A stretch of 64,000 nucleotides of DNA from Pseudopyrenochaeta lycopersici (Eukaryota > Ascomycota > Dothideomycetes > Pleosporales > Pseudopyrenochaetaceae): NCBI GenBank assembly GCA_003313425.1, contig NHZP01000004.1, positions 558,001-622,000 of the forward strand, given 5' to 3'. A model generated the notes under the pieces. That model was given only the letters and a program-made list of their open reading frames with translations, was not told the origin of the DNA and did not search any database. Shown in pieces: positions 47,350 to 58,050 of this stretch. Each line of letters begins with the position of its first letter. The first letter of the stretch is position 1. The translations under genes were made by a program, and so were the position numbers.

Positions 47350-47972
47350 CCGGGAAAAAGGATCACATTTTGCGGCATGACATAATGAGTTGTACGCTTA
47401 CGATGCCATCGCTCTTGATACGCTAGCCTTTTTGCTAGTTCTAGGTTTGAATTGAATCAGAGTGTGTACGGCCTTGCTTTTATGCCTCTTCTAACACCCG
47501 GCCCGAGATGTACGCTGCTGCTTTACAGATCATCATTAACTCAGATAGTGCGCCTTGTTTCCTCCTGATCAACACAACAATGTAACATTAGAGCATCTTA
47601 CTGATGCAAATCACACATGTATAATGACTTGTCAATTCATTGGCTCGACTCTAAATTTTGCTTCCTTTCACAATGTCATATATTGCTTCCAGTATACTAC
47701 TACCGTTATATTCATAGGGCATTTTTTATTCTCTGTTCATGACGCAAGGCTATGGCAGACAGCTCTGAGTACAGCCTGAAGTACTTATAGTGGGGCTTTC
47801 ATGGCGCTAGTGCCACGGTCATCTTACATAGCTGAACCTCAATCTCAGCCTTGCTCGCTCTCTTTGCTTCGTCACAGCTGTCGAAGGCCTCATGATCATT
47901 GAAATTACCTCCTACGCTTGCTAACGGGGTTTCTGGCATTCTCTAGTCACCGCGAAGCATTCATGTGAAGAG
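47350..47972. other. Intergenic region (0.6 kb)
   Basis: 3' side of the hydrolase gene and promoter of the kinase gene. No coding frame of interest. Confidence 0.45.
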
Positions 47973-50465
47973 ATGGAGAAGGCCTTCCGACGTAAACGGC
48001 AGCAGCAGTCGAAGTCAGGCGAACAAGAGTGGTCAGCAGATTTACCAAGACGCTGGCGACAGGATCGCCTTGACGAGAACAATACAATCATTGACATCAA
48101 GACTTTGATCAACCAGGCAGACGAAGAATTAAAGACACTCGCAAATACAGGGCACTACGAATTTTCCGCCGTGGAGAGACGACACTCCATTGAAGTACAT
48201 CGAGAACGTTTGCAAAACTCAATCACGGCCTTTAGTCCAATATCAGAAGAGGATAATTTCCATTATCATCTTCATCTAGCACACATACAATTTGAGCTTG
48301 GAAATTATGAAGAAGCAGAAGCAGTATACCAATCTCTCTATCCCCAGTTATCATGGGGATCACAAGGCCTGATCGGCTTTCGCCAGACTTTTCCAGATCA
48401 ACCGCATGAGCGAGATATGATAGCATTACGAGACTACGTCAACTTTCTAACCACAGTTGGTACAAAGTTGGATTTCGCGGAGGCAGTGATCAAAATTCTG
48501 CAATGGGTTCAGACCGATCCCAGAAACACGACTTTGTTCAGAAGGGATATCCTTTACGACACTATTGGTGTTCTTATCGCGCGAGAAAACTATTCGGAAG
48601 CTTCAAATTATATCATGGTAGTGCGGAATCTCTACCCGGATCATTTGGAACTACTACATCCCAGCGAAATGTTCTCAGATTTAGCAGTCACCGAGGCCCG
48701 TCAAGGTTTACAGTCTGAGGCACAAACTAAATTTATCGAATTGTTTGTCTTCAGCGCAGTTCGTGACGGGCTATGGCATTATCGCTCCCTGGCTACGCTT
48801 TACCACTTCGGAAAAGCCTTGACAGACTGGAACCATCTTCAAGAGGCCACTATTGTCCTAAAAGAGGCTTATCTGGGGTCAATTTACAGGTTTGGCAGAA
48901 CCCACCCACGCTCAAAACGCACTCTCAAAGCACTCCTTACCTGTGGTGTGTCTGAATCTTCTCTTAAGCCGTTGCAACTTTTTGGCGAAGCGGAGTACCC
49001 CCGAAAAAGGACGCTCTATATAGCATATGAGCACATTCATATTGACGTTGCCATTGATGTACTCCAATCTATTGGAAACCTTGAGATTGATTACAAAGGC
49101 CTGGTAGAAAAATTGGAAAAACTGGAACCAACATTCAACTCTCGCCGGACGATTGCGCGATGCGCATTTCAGCTTGGAGATACCAAGAAGGCCCTCAAGA
49201 TATTGGAAACACTGTTGCAGGCAGTGCAGAAAAGTAACAGGAAGTGTCTCATTCTTGGGCTAGATATGATGATGTACAAAGCCAAATTTCAAGATCCCAG
49301 TGCATGCCTTCGAACAAGCAGGTCCATATTAGAAAGGATCAATTCAGCGAAGGCTTCTCCAAACCACCAGACCAATGCGCTTCATAGCAAGCTAGTGTCT
49401 AATGGTCTCACTCATTTCACCCAAGAAATAGTCGCTGAATATCCATCTTTGATTTCAGAGCAAGATTCAGAAACTCTAGGCACTGGGACGTTCGCAATTG
49501 TTGATAGCGTCAAGATTGGAGTAAAAGTGTATGCACGTAAATCGATCATACTGCCTCGATACAATCAGAGAAGCGTTCGCAATATCATTGCGAACGAGCT
49601 CTCTGTCATTCGTACACTGGCCCATCCACATGTTGTTCGAGTCCATCTCACCTATGAAGACAAGTCGCGCTTCTTTATTATAATGCGACCTCTGGCCGAC
49701 TGCGACCTTGAGGCCTATCTTGCAGAACATTCGCAAATACCGCCTACACAAGGCCAGGGAGAGATGATTTGGAAATGGTTCCTATGTCTCTCGAATACGC
49801 TCGCATTTATCCATTCCAAGGGCATCCGCCACAAGGACATCAAACCGCGCAACATCCTCGTCAAAGGAGAGAAAGTCATTTTCGCTGACTTTGGATCCAG
49901 TCATGCCTTCCTCGACGAAGGCAACAGCACAACTGAAGGGCCAGCATTTGGACACACTAAGATGTACTGTGCGCCCGAGGTCATGTTGAACGGGAAACGA
50001 GGACGCTCAGCTGACATTTTCTCCCTCGGCTGCGTATTCACTGAATTGTTGGTATGGCTTGCAGGACACTCTATTGCTGGCTGGGTGGAGGAACGAGAGG
50101 CAGTGGTGAATGGCATCACTACTATCGCATATTCTGCAACCCTGGATCGTATTGAGAAATGGTTCAACTCAAAATCCCTGCCATATGGCGTTCAAACGTT
50201 GTATCGTTGGTTGATATCAGGTACAATATGTAAGGAACCCGAGAGACGAATGATGGCTGCGGATCTAGGCGCACTTGTGTCCTCCACCTACCAGAATCTC
50301 AACAGCAGACCAATGCAGGAATGTCTGAAGTGTAGCCTTAGGTTCTGGGTGCACAATTCTGAAGAATCTGTATCTGCAGAGTCTTCAAACCTCAGGGTTA
50401 CCGACCCCGCGACGGTAGCTGAGATGGAGATTGCTGGCGACGACGGAAGCAAAACTGGTCCGTAA
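47973..50465 (+). CDS. TPR-like repeat protein fused to a protein kinase domain
   Basis: Single-exon gene of 830 residues. Residues about 45-490 are all-helical with TPR-like units (for example AHIQFELGNYEEAEAVYQSLYP and CAFQLGDTKKALKILETLLQA), a protein-binding superhelix. A protein kinase domain covers about 500-780. The loop is LGTGTFAIV (third Gly replaced). The ATP-binding Lys lies in VYARK. HKDIKPRN holds the catalytic Asp, with Lys instead of the usual Arg before it. Then come ADFGSS and APEVM, and SADIFSLGCVFTELLVW marks subdomain IX. All key residues for activity are present. A cysteine-containing tail (ECLKCSLRFWVHN) follows. Target and pathway are unknown; kinases with helical-repeat partners are abundant and lineage-variable in Pezizomycotina. 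The ATG at 47973 opens the longest frame and starts a basic segment (MEKAFRRKRQQQ). Confidence 0.85.
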   Translation: MEKAFRRKRQQQSKSGEQEWSADLPRRWRQDRLDENNTIIDIKTLINQADEELKTLANTGHYEFSAVERRHSIEVHRERLQNSITAFSPISEEDNFHYHLHLAHIQFELGNYEEAEAVYQSLYPQLSWGSQGLIGFRQTFPDQPHERDMIALRDYVNFLTTVGTKLDFAEAVIKILQWVQTDPRNTTLFRRDILYDTIGVLIARENYSEASNYIMVVRNLYPDHLELLHPSEMFSDLAVTEARQGLQSEAQTKFIELFVFSAVRDGLWHYRSLATLYHFGKALTDWNHLQEATIVLKEAYLGSIYRFGRTHPRSKRTLKALLTCGVSESSLKPLQLFGEAEYPRKRTLYIAYEHIHIDVAIDVLQSIGNLEIDYKGLVEKLEKLEPTFNSRRTIARCAFQLGDTKKALKILETLLQAVQKSNRKCLILGLDMMMYKAKFQDPSACLRTSRSILERINSAKASPNHQTNALHSKLVSNGLTHFTQEIVAEYPSLISEQDSETLGTGTFAIVDSVKIGVKVYARKSIILPRYNQRSVRNIIANELSVIRTLAHPHVVRVHLTYEDKSRFFIIMRPLADCDLEAYLAEHSQIPPTQGQGEMIWKWFLCLSNTLAFIHSKGIRHKDIKPRNILVKGEKVIFADFGSSHAFLDEGNSTTEGPAFGHTKMYCAPEVMLNGKRGRSADIFSLGCVFTELLVWLAGHSIAGWVEEREAVVNGITTIAYSATLDRIEKWFNSKSLPYGVQTLYRWLISGTICKEPERRMMAADLGALVSSTYQNLNSRPMQECLKCSLRFWVHNSEESVSAESSNLRVTDPATVAEMEIAGDDGSKTGP

Positions 50466-50808
50466 ACTACCGTAACGGAGAAGATGAGAACAATAGCCAA
50501 GAACGTGTCGACTGGATAATTTCCATTATTTCATTGCTAGCATGTGGTCAATTAGAAAAAAAGAAACCGTCTATTGCAATTCCTTGGCTTCAGTTCCCTC
50601 AGACAATATTCACTCACAATGTGAAGAATGATTAAGATGATGAAACCCGCTCCAAACACTCGCCACAGTATGTGACAGAAAAAGTAAGAAGCACGGTTTA
50701 ATACCTATTAACTTTTGTCGTGATTTTCCTTGTGAGAAAGCCATCCGTGCGGAAGAAATCCGTCAAGCCAAGATACACCCGACATATTGCTTGACCTCTG
50801 TTTGGCTC
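50466..50808. other. Short intergenic region between converging genes
   Basis: About 340 bp hold the 3' ends of the TPR-kinase gene (plus) and the orphan gene (minus). The sequence is A/T-rich with AAAAAAAGAAA-like runs. No gene. Confidence 0.45.
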
Positions 50809-52425
50809 CTAATAGTGGCCACCACGTTTTCTCAGGATGAGCTCCCTACAACGCAATGCACACCTGCACTTCGGAGGCCAGAAATTAGAAGGGTCCCCAT
50901 AAAAACGTCGGGTACGGGCAAATGTCTCTTCCGTTTTCGTTTCTTGGGCCAAAACGCCTGGAACAATATCTTCTTCAAGCTCGATACCACCTTCATTCTC
51001 AGCATATAACTCATGGAGATCGCTCCTAGTGAATTTTCTGACCCGAATCGCATTATCGCGGAGCGCCTTGAATCGCAACGCCTCAAGTCCATCAATGAAC
51101 CCATACATGTTAACGTTATCGTACAGCACCAGAAGGTCGGCAGCCTGCTCATAGATGAGTCGATGAAGGATTCGGGGGCAAGCGAATTCTTGGTCGTAAA
51201 ACAGGGGCGGGCCAGGCTGAGTCAAGTCATTGTCCAGTCTTCCTGTTGGATCAGGTAGTTTGATAATGAGCTCGGCAAGATGGGGCAGTCGCTCGAGGAC
51301 TTCGTAGTCGAAGTAGTAAGGTCGCCAGTACTGCTCGAACCGCCCAGTGGAGATCTTGAAGAAGTGAAAGTAATTCAAAAAGCTCATCTGTAGATGAACC
51401 CGTCGGATACCATGGCAGAGTGTAGCGTACTGCTTCAGGCCTGGGAAAATCATGGGAAACTGTTTATACTTCTTTGCGAGAGCGCGCGTTCTGTCATCAA
51501 TGGGAACGCTGTTTGGCCCCAGGAGTTGATAGTAATCTCCTAGACGCCTTATGCTGTTTGCGAAATCAAAGTATGATCGCGCAACAATACACAAGCCTTT
51601 ATCAAAAGCCATATCGCTACTGGCCATGAAACAAAGCCGGAGTGTAATTGCTCGCACTTGATGTGAAACATGCAAGAGTGACGACCACTCTCCAAGTTGG
51701 TCGGTCAACTCGTAAGGCTCTGATCTCCTCATCTTTCGCTTTCTGGGGGATTGTGATACGCGGAGAAATTTTTCAGGTTTGTGAGATCGGTGCAAACAGA
51801 ACTGGATGATTCGCTCTTTCAATTCGGTTGAAAGCCCTTTCCAATCGAATTTTCTGCCGTTCTCATTCCACCAAGCGTAAAGAGTCTCAACCTTGACCGC
51901 ATCTTCTAAAACCGGAAAGTTGAGGCTCAAGAAGTTGTGCAGAGATACATACCCTCCAGGCTCCTGGATTTGTATGTTGTCAGCGTTGACTCTACAAATC
52001 TTGCGCGTAGATTTATGAGATCTGAGCCGGCAGATGCGGTACAGTTTCCGGCTGTTGAAGTCATGGAAGAGAACTTCGGTTCGAAACGAAGGGCTGAGTT
52101 GAATCGGCTTTTTAGCATACTCTGGGTTTTTGGTTTGATTTACCGCAATTGTGATATCGAAGTGAGAAGCAGACCGGAGGCGGTATTGTAACAAGCCCAT
52201 GCGAATCGTCTCAACAAAGGAGTGTTCCTCGTAGTGCCGAATGGGCCAAATATTATGATCACAACCGAAACCAAAGCTTGGTTCAATCAAGGAATTTGGC
52301 ATGGAAAGCGGCTGAGAGACCTCGATAACGGTAGTCGAAACACCCATTTTTAGTACCCTTCCGTTGCGGGCTCTGTACGTTGTCCGCGTACAGGATTTGC
52401 TACGAACTATTAGTATGGCAGACAT
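50809..52425 (-). CDS. Orphan protein of about 538 residues, unknown function
   Basis: Single-exon minus-strand gene. No family is recognised. The first 200 residues resemble a small-domain protein with beta-strand character (RLRSASHFDITIAVNQTKN). The middle has a short helical segment (LSTELKERIIQFCL) that could be a weak F-box-like motif, as seen in many dothideomycete proteins. A long helical part follows, mostly Arg/Leu-rich, with conserved-looking motifs (HVSHQVRAITLRLCF, PHLAELIIKLPDP). The end carries a small Cys cluster (PPKCRCALRCRELILRKRG). The HVSHQVR segment resembles the F-box-associated part of orphan fungal proteins in which a helix follows the box. A ubiquitin-ligase adaptor role is a guess. 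Confidence 0.72.
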   Translation of the reverse strand: MSAILIVRSKSCTRTTYRARNGRVLKMGVSTTVIEVSQPLSMPNSLIEPSFGFGCDHNIWPIRHYEEHSFVETIRMGLLQYRLRSASHFDITIAVNQTKNPEYAKKPIQLSPSFRTEVLFHDFNSRKLYRICRLRSHKSTRKICRVNADNIQIQEPGGYVSLHNFLSLNFPVLEDAVKVETLYAWWNENGRKFDWKGLSTELKERIIQFCLHRSHKPEKFLRVSQSPRKRKMRRSEPYELTDQLGEWSSLLHVSHQVRAITLRLCFMASSDMAFDKGLCIVARSYFDFANSIRRLGDYYQLLGPNSVPIDDRTRALAKKYKQFPMIFPGLKQYATLCHGIRRVHLQMSFLNYFHFFKISTGRFEQYWRPYYFDYEVLERLPHLAELIIKLPDPTGRLDNDLTQPGPPLFYDQEFACPRILHRLIYEQAADLLVLYDNVNMYGFIDGLEALRFKALRDNAIRVRKFTRSDLHELYAENEGGIELEEDIVPGVLAQETKTEETFARTRRFYGDPSNFWPPKCRCALRCRELILRKRGGHY

Positions 52426-53505
52426 TGTTTGATTGTATGAATGGTGTCCACGAAATCAACATACTGTTTGCGGTTGTACTGAGTGCGATCGGCCATGTTT
52501 GTGACGAAGCAGGACGGGAGGCGTTGAAAGTATGCTGCCTTCAAGACCGGGGCCACCAAGAGGTAAGCGGCAATTTATTCCTTACCGCTAGATGTTAGAT
52601 AAGTCCTTGACCTATGATTGATATGGGAAACCACCACTCGTCCCGCGTGATGGCTAGAAGAGGTGTATATAGTAGTAATCGTGTATGCCTTAGAGCATGT
52701 TCAGACTAATAAATTTTCTGCATACCAAGCTGCAGACGGAATTCAGAGGGTGAGGTTGACCGGGCATGGGTTGTAAATCGTTAGGCAGCGATCTTGCTAT
52801 TCCTGCTTCGTTGGGGTCACACTTGCCTGAGTGATAGAGTAGTAAAGGCGCGAAGCCTAGTGAGAAGTGGTATTATGCTTTTTAATTTTGCAGCCAGCCC
52901 AAATGAGGTTCACTCAAGGATGAGCATATAATCGAAGGGCTCGCAATGGTGGCCTAAATGAGATCTCAGAAATAAGATCCCAAATGCAGACGTCATGCGA
53001 GACAATTGATAGATAACTTTACAAGGTAGATGAAACTATGAATAGCCCTGATAATGTATTGGTACCTGAAAGCTCCCCATGACAAATTGGACCAAGTCTG
53101 TGGACGTCATGTCGATTGTATGGAGCCGTCTCGAGTCGCAGGGTCTTTCACGTGAATGTATTCACTATCTGGCCATGGAGACTCTTCCTGCAATCCTGGT
53201 ACAGCCAAATAATTTTCACGGATACACAAGGTTATGATGCTTCTAAATCGAGTGATGCACGCGACACAGTATCGTCATGTTGTGTTGAAGGAACCACATT
53301 ATTCTTCCGCCAAGCCCGCCTTCTCGTTTCGCTCAAGCCCCGCGCTCAAGCCAATAGCCTTCCAGCTCCACGAACTACACCAGAGCCTGCACTACACAAG
53401 GATCACGTCTAACTCGAATCAATCAAGGCCCAGGACGAGTCAACCGCAACGTGGGTCACTTTATTACCGTAATCATAGATTAACAAGGCGCGTACTCCTG
53501 GGGAG
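52426..53505. other. Divergent intergenic region (1.1 kb)
   Basis: Promoters of the minus-strand orphan gene and of MED8 on the plus strand. The frames near 53116-53509 run into the MED8 leader and are not protein-like. Nothing else seen. Confidence 0.45.
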
Positions 53506-54766
53506 ATGAATCAGAACTTCGGGGGCGCGCCAGACCGCGAGGATCTGAGGATCCTAGACCAACTGCGCCGCCAGTTACTGCCTATGATCGCGGTTATGGA
53601 TAAATTGAAGGGAGAGATGGAGTTCAAGATGAGTAGAGGGGAGGCTGTTGATTGGTAAGTTGTAACCGATTCGACTGTCGTGCGTTCCTGTCATGAGACT
53701 TTCATCGCTTTTCTCACAATCGTGCCATGATATTTTGCCTCCTGGTCAATCTTTACACTTTTTTTCTATTCAAACTTCACACTCTGTTTTTTTCCGAATC
53801 ATGCATGAATGAAGATCACATCTGACATCTCAAAACCACACTCTGACCCAGCGCAGGCCACAAATCCATCGCACAACAACATTAGTGACGACATATCTTA
53901 CCTCATTCAATACACTCATGCATGGAGGCTTCAAACACAACTCAAAGGCTGCTTCAGTAACGCGCCAAGTACCTCAACAGGACGAAAATGGCAACAACAT
54001 CACTAACGATGATGGCACACCTGTCCTCATATCCAAAGAGGTCGATGTAACCACGTATAGCGACACTCTGATCAATGGCCAGGCGGATAGAGTGAGGGCG
54101 CTGCACCCATTCCCCATACCTCCATTCCCCATTATGGGTGTGGGGATGAATACGGCCAATACGCTGTTGCGCAAACGCTTGGAGCCGAAAGAGGAAGAGT
54201 GGGTGGAGGCGCGGTTAAGAAAGGCGAGTGAATTCGCGCATGTGCCTTCAGAGTGGGGCATCGAACCTCGAAAGCCCGATGTGAAGGACGAGAAAGACGA
54301 CAGTGATAGCGACGAGGACAAGGATGAGGGCGATGATAATGCGGCTGAGCGCCTTCCGACTAAGCGGGTCAAGGGCACATTAGATGAGGACCAGATTCTG
54401 GATCTGTGGAAGTTTGCGCACCAGGAAGCGTTTGATGCGCAGTACTTGCGAAGAAAGTACCCGGAAGCGTACGGCGAGGGCGAGGGCGATGGAGATGGTG
54501 ATGAGGAGGGTGAAACCCCGACGGACGATGATAAGGACGACGACGAAGAGGAAGAGTTTGAAGACGTCATGGACACCTCTGGAGCGCCCGAGACGTCCGC
54601 AGCACCAGAGGTTTCCAAATTAACGGACAAGTCTGAAGCGTCAGAACCAGCACCGGCGACTGTACCTGCTAAGGCTGCTCCCCATCAGCCAGTGCCCGGC
54701 CTGCCTGTGCTATCATTGAGTTTCGTGCACAAGTTTATGAGTTCCGGGGAAGTAAGTGTACAGTAG
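53506..54766 (+). CDS. MED8: Mediator complex subunit 8
   Basis: Subunit of the Mediator head module that links activators to RNA polymerase II in the nucleus. Exons 53506-53654 and 53857-54766 (202-bp intron, the longest in a confident model here) give 352 residues. The N-terminal helix pair (LRILDQLRRQLLPMIAVMDKLKGEME and, across the junction, WPQIHRTTTLVTTYLTSFNTLM) is the Med8 signature. The middle has the PFPIPPFP segment, then a helix (EEEWVEARLRKASEF). An extensive Asp/Glu-rich linker follows, and the C-terminus VLSLSFVHKFMSSGE matches the helix that anchors Med18-Med20 in yeast Med8. The identification is from these N- and C-terminal helices; the acidic part is variable in fungi. Confidence 0.78.
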
Positions 54767-54974
54767 AAATGCTAGAATGGAATTAGAAGGCGTAATTAGG
54801 AGGTTGAGATATCACCGAAAAGGGTTCTGTTAATAGCAACGCATATGACATTTGGGTCCAAGGTATCGATTTCCAGTTCATTACAGACAGTCGTATAAAG
54901 CTATATGGGGTATCATGACCTTTGCACATTCCCTTACTCCACGTGGCAGTATCGGCCGTTTGCCTTGTCTGTCC

Positions 54975-55766
54975 TTACTCCGGCTTTAATGCGTATATCC
55001 TCACAGGAAACAGCTCTTTCGGCATCCCTTTCTGCAGCTCTGTTGCCACAATCTTTAGGCCTGCCTCATTGAATAGTCTCCTGAATTTGTCGTCGGACCT
55101 CGTGACGCTGGAATCCTCCTCATCATAGATATCCCTGTGATTGATATCTGTCGACAAGTTCTCCTTGACCACAATCCAACTATTCCTCGCCTCCTCTCCC
55201 TCTTTAGCCTTGATCAAGCCAGCCTTACACCGTTGCAGATATACAACGAGCTGCGCGTCTGTGAGGTGTCCCAAACACCACTGATTCCAGATCAAATCGT
55301 ACGCACCAGCTTCAGGTGTCCAGTCCTGCAGTCCCAAATTTATAACGTCACCAACTTGTCCCTTGGCTTCCTGTGCCTCTCCATCTCCGGCATACTGTCC
55401 GTTCCCCAGACTCTGCACCAGCTCATCCGTGAACTTCTTCACTGGCTCCACCACATCGACCCTCCTAGCCACACCCAAAAGAAAGCCCTTAGTTATACGT
55501 CCAATACCTGCACCGCAATCTGCTACCCTTTGTAGAGGCTCTAATGGCTGTTTCAAGGCCTGTGCCCTTCCTCGACGTAGTTTTGTGAGGAAGTTAGAGG
55601 ACCCTTGGAGATCTATACGCGAAGTTTGTGGATAGCCACCGAGCATGCCGTTGTTGTCGGAAGACACACCTTCCCAGTAGGAGAGCGATTGGGAAACGTT
55701 TATAGAGGCGTCGGGACGCTTGGGGTCGTGTGGCGCGCTGAAGGGAGGATCGGCGTCCATATCCAT
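54975..55766 (-). CDS. TAE1: Protein N-terminal methyltransferase TAE1/NTM1
   Basis: SAM-dependent methyltransferase that adds methyl groups to the alpha-amine of proteins with an exposed (Ala/Ser/Pro)-Pro-Lys N-terminus, in yeast ribosomal proteins Rpl12 and Rps25. Single exon, 263 residues. Motif I (SAM binding) is VADCGAGIGRITKGF. NQWCLGHLTDAQLV is the NTM1 substrate-binding segment. IVVKENLS and DEEDSSVTRSDDKFRRLF are also diagnostic for the family. The lead-in SYWEGVSSDNNGMLGGYPQ is typical too. An ATG two codons later is an alternative start. The product acts in the cytosol or nucleus. Confidence 0.93.
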   Translation of the reverse strand: MDMDADPPFSAPHDPKRPDASINVSQSLSYWEGVSSDNNGMLGGYPQTSRIDLQGSSNFLTKLRRGRAQALKQPLEPLQRVADCGAGIGRITKGFLLGVARRVDVVEPVKKFTDELVQSLGNGQYAGDGEAQEAKGQVGDVINLGLQDWTPEAGAYDLIWNQWCLGHLTDAQLVVYLQRCKAGLIKAKEGEEARNSWIVVKENLSTDINHRDIYDEEDSSVTRSDDKFRRLFNEAGLKIVATELQKGMPKELFPVRIYALKPE

Positions 55767-56272
55767 TGCGCGAAGATGTGCGTGGAGTGTCTCGATGGAA
55801 GGGCTACAAGGGGTCTAGATAGGTGTTCAAGAGCATCAATTGTAGGATGTTTGCGGCTGTTAATTTGAGACACATGCAGGGTCTGTCTTTAAAATCGGGA
55901 AAGGTCAGTAAGTGGGCGGTTAGCATCAAGATGAAGACACGAGCAGCGCGCGCGCGTAGAACTGGTGGGGTAGCTCCAATTGCCGACGCACAACGCCAAC
56001 GCGTCACGACAGCACGATGGCGGGCTGGGAGCCCCCGCGCCCAAGGCATGCACGCAATCGGGACTCGCAAACCTGATAAGTCACCGATGAGGTAAATTTT
56101 CCGCAGTTAGTAGGCGTGAAGATGGGTGGAGTGCAGAAGCCGAATGTGGCAGCTCCATGCGGATAAGCTAGCTATCGTCAATGGCGGGGTCCAACATCAT
56201 CGGGAAAGCTACGATCGTCAAGTCTACGGGCAGCCTATAGATAGCTTGCTGTCTCCTCTGTTGGCTAAGGAG
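55767..56272. other. Divergent intergenic region (0.5 kb)
   Basis: Shared promoter region between TAE1 (minus) and the aldehyde dehydrogenase gene (plus). No gene. Confidence 0.5.
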
Positions 56273-58050
56273 ATGTCCTGTCTTTACTCCACCTTTGTTA
56301 GAGCTTCACCTCGTGCCCTTGTAGCAATCTCTTCTCGACCGTCGACCTTGACAAATCTTCGTCTGAACCGCAACATATTCGGAAGACACTATACTACAAC
56401 CAACAGTATGTCCGACCTCTTTGTCGAGCTTACCGCGCCAAACGGGCGCAAGTACAAGCAGCCAAGAGGCTTGTTCATCAACAATGAATTCGTAGCCTCC
56501 AAATCCGGCGAGACCATTACTTCGATAAATCCCAGGTACACATCTCATGTGACGCTTCGTCGTTGAAAGCTCCGGCGACTTCCGGCTAACCAAATGATAG
56601 TGATGAGAGTGAAATCGTCTCTGTTTATGCAGCAGGTCCAGAGGATGTCGATATTGCGGTTGCAGCAGCCCGGAAAGCATTCAAGAATCCGGAATGGAGA
56701 GACATTGACACCAATGCTCGCGCGGACATCCTCTTCAAATTTGCTCAATTGATTGAGGAACACCGGGAGACATTGGCAACCATCGAGACGTGGGACAATG
56801 GAAAGCCATATTCTGTGGCATTGAATGATGACTTGGGCGAAGTCATCGGCACGATCAAGTACTATGCCGGCTATGCAAACAAGATCCACGGACAGGTCAT
56901 TGACACCTCGCCAGCTAAGTTGGCTTACACTACTCGAGAGCCGCTCGGCGTTTGTGGCCAGATTATTCCATGGAACTTCCCTCTGGCAATGGCAGCTTGG
57001 AAACTAGGACCTGCGCTATGTACCGGTAATACGGTTGTCCTAAAGGCCGCAGAGCAGACTCCACTCTCAATCTTGTACCTTGCAACTCTTGTAAAGGAAG
57101 CTGGTTTCCCGGCTGGTGTGGTGAATATCATCAATGGCGAAGGAAGGAAAGCTGGAGCAGCCCTTGCCCAACATCTCGATGTCGATAAGATTGCATTTAC
57201 TGGATCAACGGCTACTGGAAAGGAGATCATGAAAATGGCTGCAGTCAACATGAAGAATATCACCCTGGAAACAGGTGGGAAATCGCCCTTACTGGTCTTT
57301 GATGATGCAGATCTCGACCAAGCGGTCAAGTGGACGCACGTTGGCATCATGTAAGTGGCTGCGAATTGCGCTCATTCATCTCGCTAATTCTTTGCAGGTA
57401 CAACCAGGGTCAAGTTTGTACCGCCACTTCACGAGTCCTAGTCCAGGAGGGTATCTACGACAAATTTGTTGAGGCATTCAAGAAGCACGTCTCGACGACC
57501 TCGGTGGTTGGAGACCCCTTCAAAGACGACACTTTCCAAGGCCCGCAAGTCACTAAAACGCAATTCGAGAGAGTGCTGTCATACATCGATGCCGGCAAGT
57601 CTGAGGGAGCTACACTCGTAGCAGGTGGAGAGGCCTACAAGAATGTCGGCGGAAAGGGCTTCTTCATTGCGCCTACTATTTTTACGAATGTAAAGGACAA
57701 CATGAAGATTTACCGCGAAGAGGTTTTCGGCCCATTCGTGGTGATCAGCTCGTTTAAGACGGAGGAAGAAGCGATTGAGCGTGCTAACGGTACGTAATGA
57801 GCATATCTGGATCATCTGTTGGCTATAAACTGACTTGGCAGACACGTCCTACGGACTTGGTGCAGCTGTCTTTACGGAGAACATCACGAAAGCCCATCGT
57901 GTAGCGAGGCTTGTGGAGGCGGGCATGGTCTGGATCAACTCGAGCAACGACTCAGATATTCGAGTCCCATTTGGTGGCGTAAAGCAGAGTGGTATTGGGC
58001 GAGAGTTGGGTGAAGCTGGTCTTGAGGCATACACAAACAAGAAGGTATGA
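56273..58050 (+). CDS. Mitochondrial aldehyde dehydrogenase (NAD(P)+)
   Basis: Oxidises aldehydes (acetaldehyde and others) to acids. Exons 56273-56535, 56601-57350, 57398-57789 and 57842-58050 (introns 65, 47, 52 bp) give 537 residues. The first 45 residues are rich in Arg, Ser and Ala without acids (a mitochondrial presequence), and then MSDLFVELTAPNGRKYKQPRG begins the mature enzyme; an internal ATG there could also yield a cytosolic form. The cofactor site has IIPWNFPLAM and FTGSTATGKEIM. The catalytic Glu311 lies in LETGGKSP and the catalytic Cys345 in GQVCTATSR, with a Glu-to-Cys spacing of 34 as in human ALDH2. EEVFGPFV and the ending FGGVKQSGIGRELGEAGLEAY are invariant class motifs. 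Similar to yeast ALD4/ALD5 and Aspergillus AldA. Confidence 0.93.

Noticed and set aside
53974..54630. A 218-codon minus-strand Ser-rich frame.
   Set aside because: It is the antisense of the Asp/Glu-rich linker of MED8; acidic codons on one strand give Ser codons on the other.
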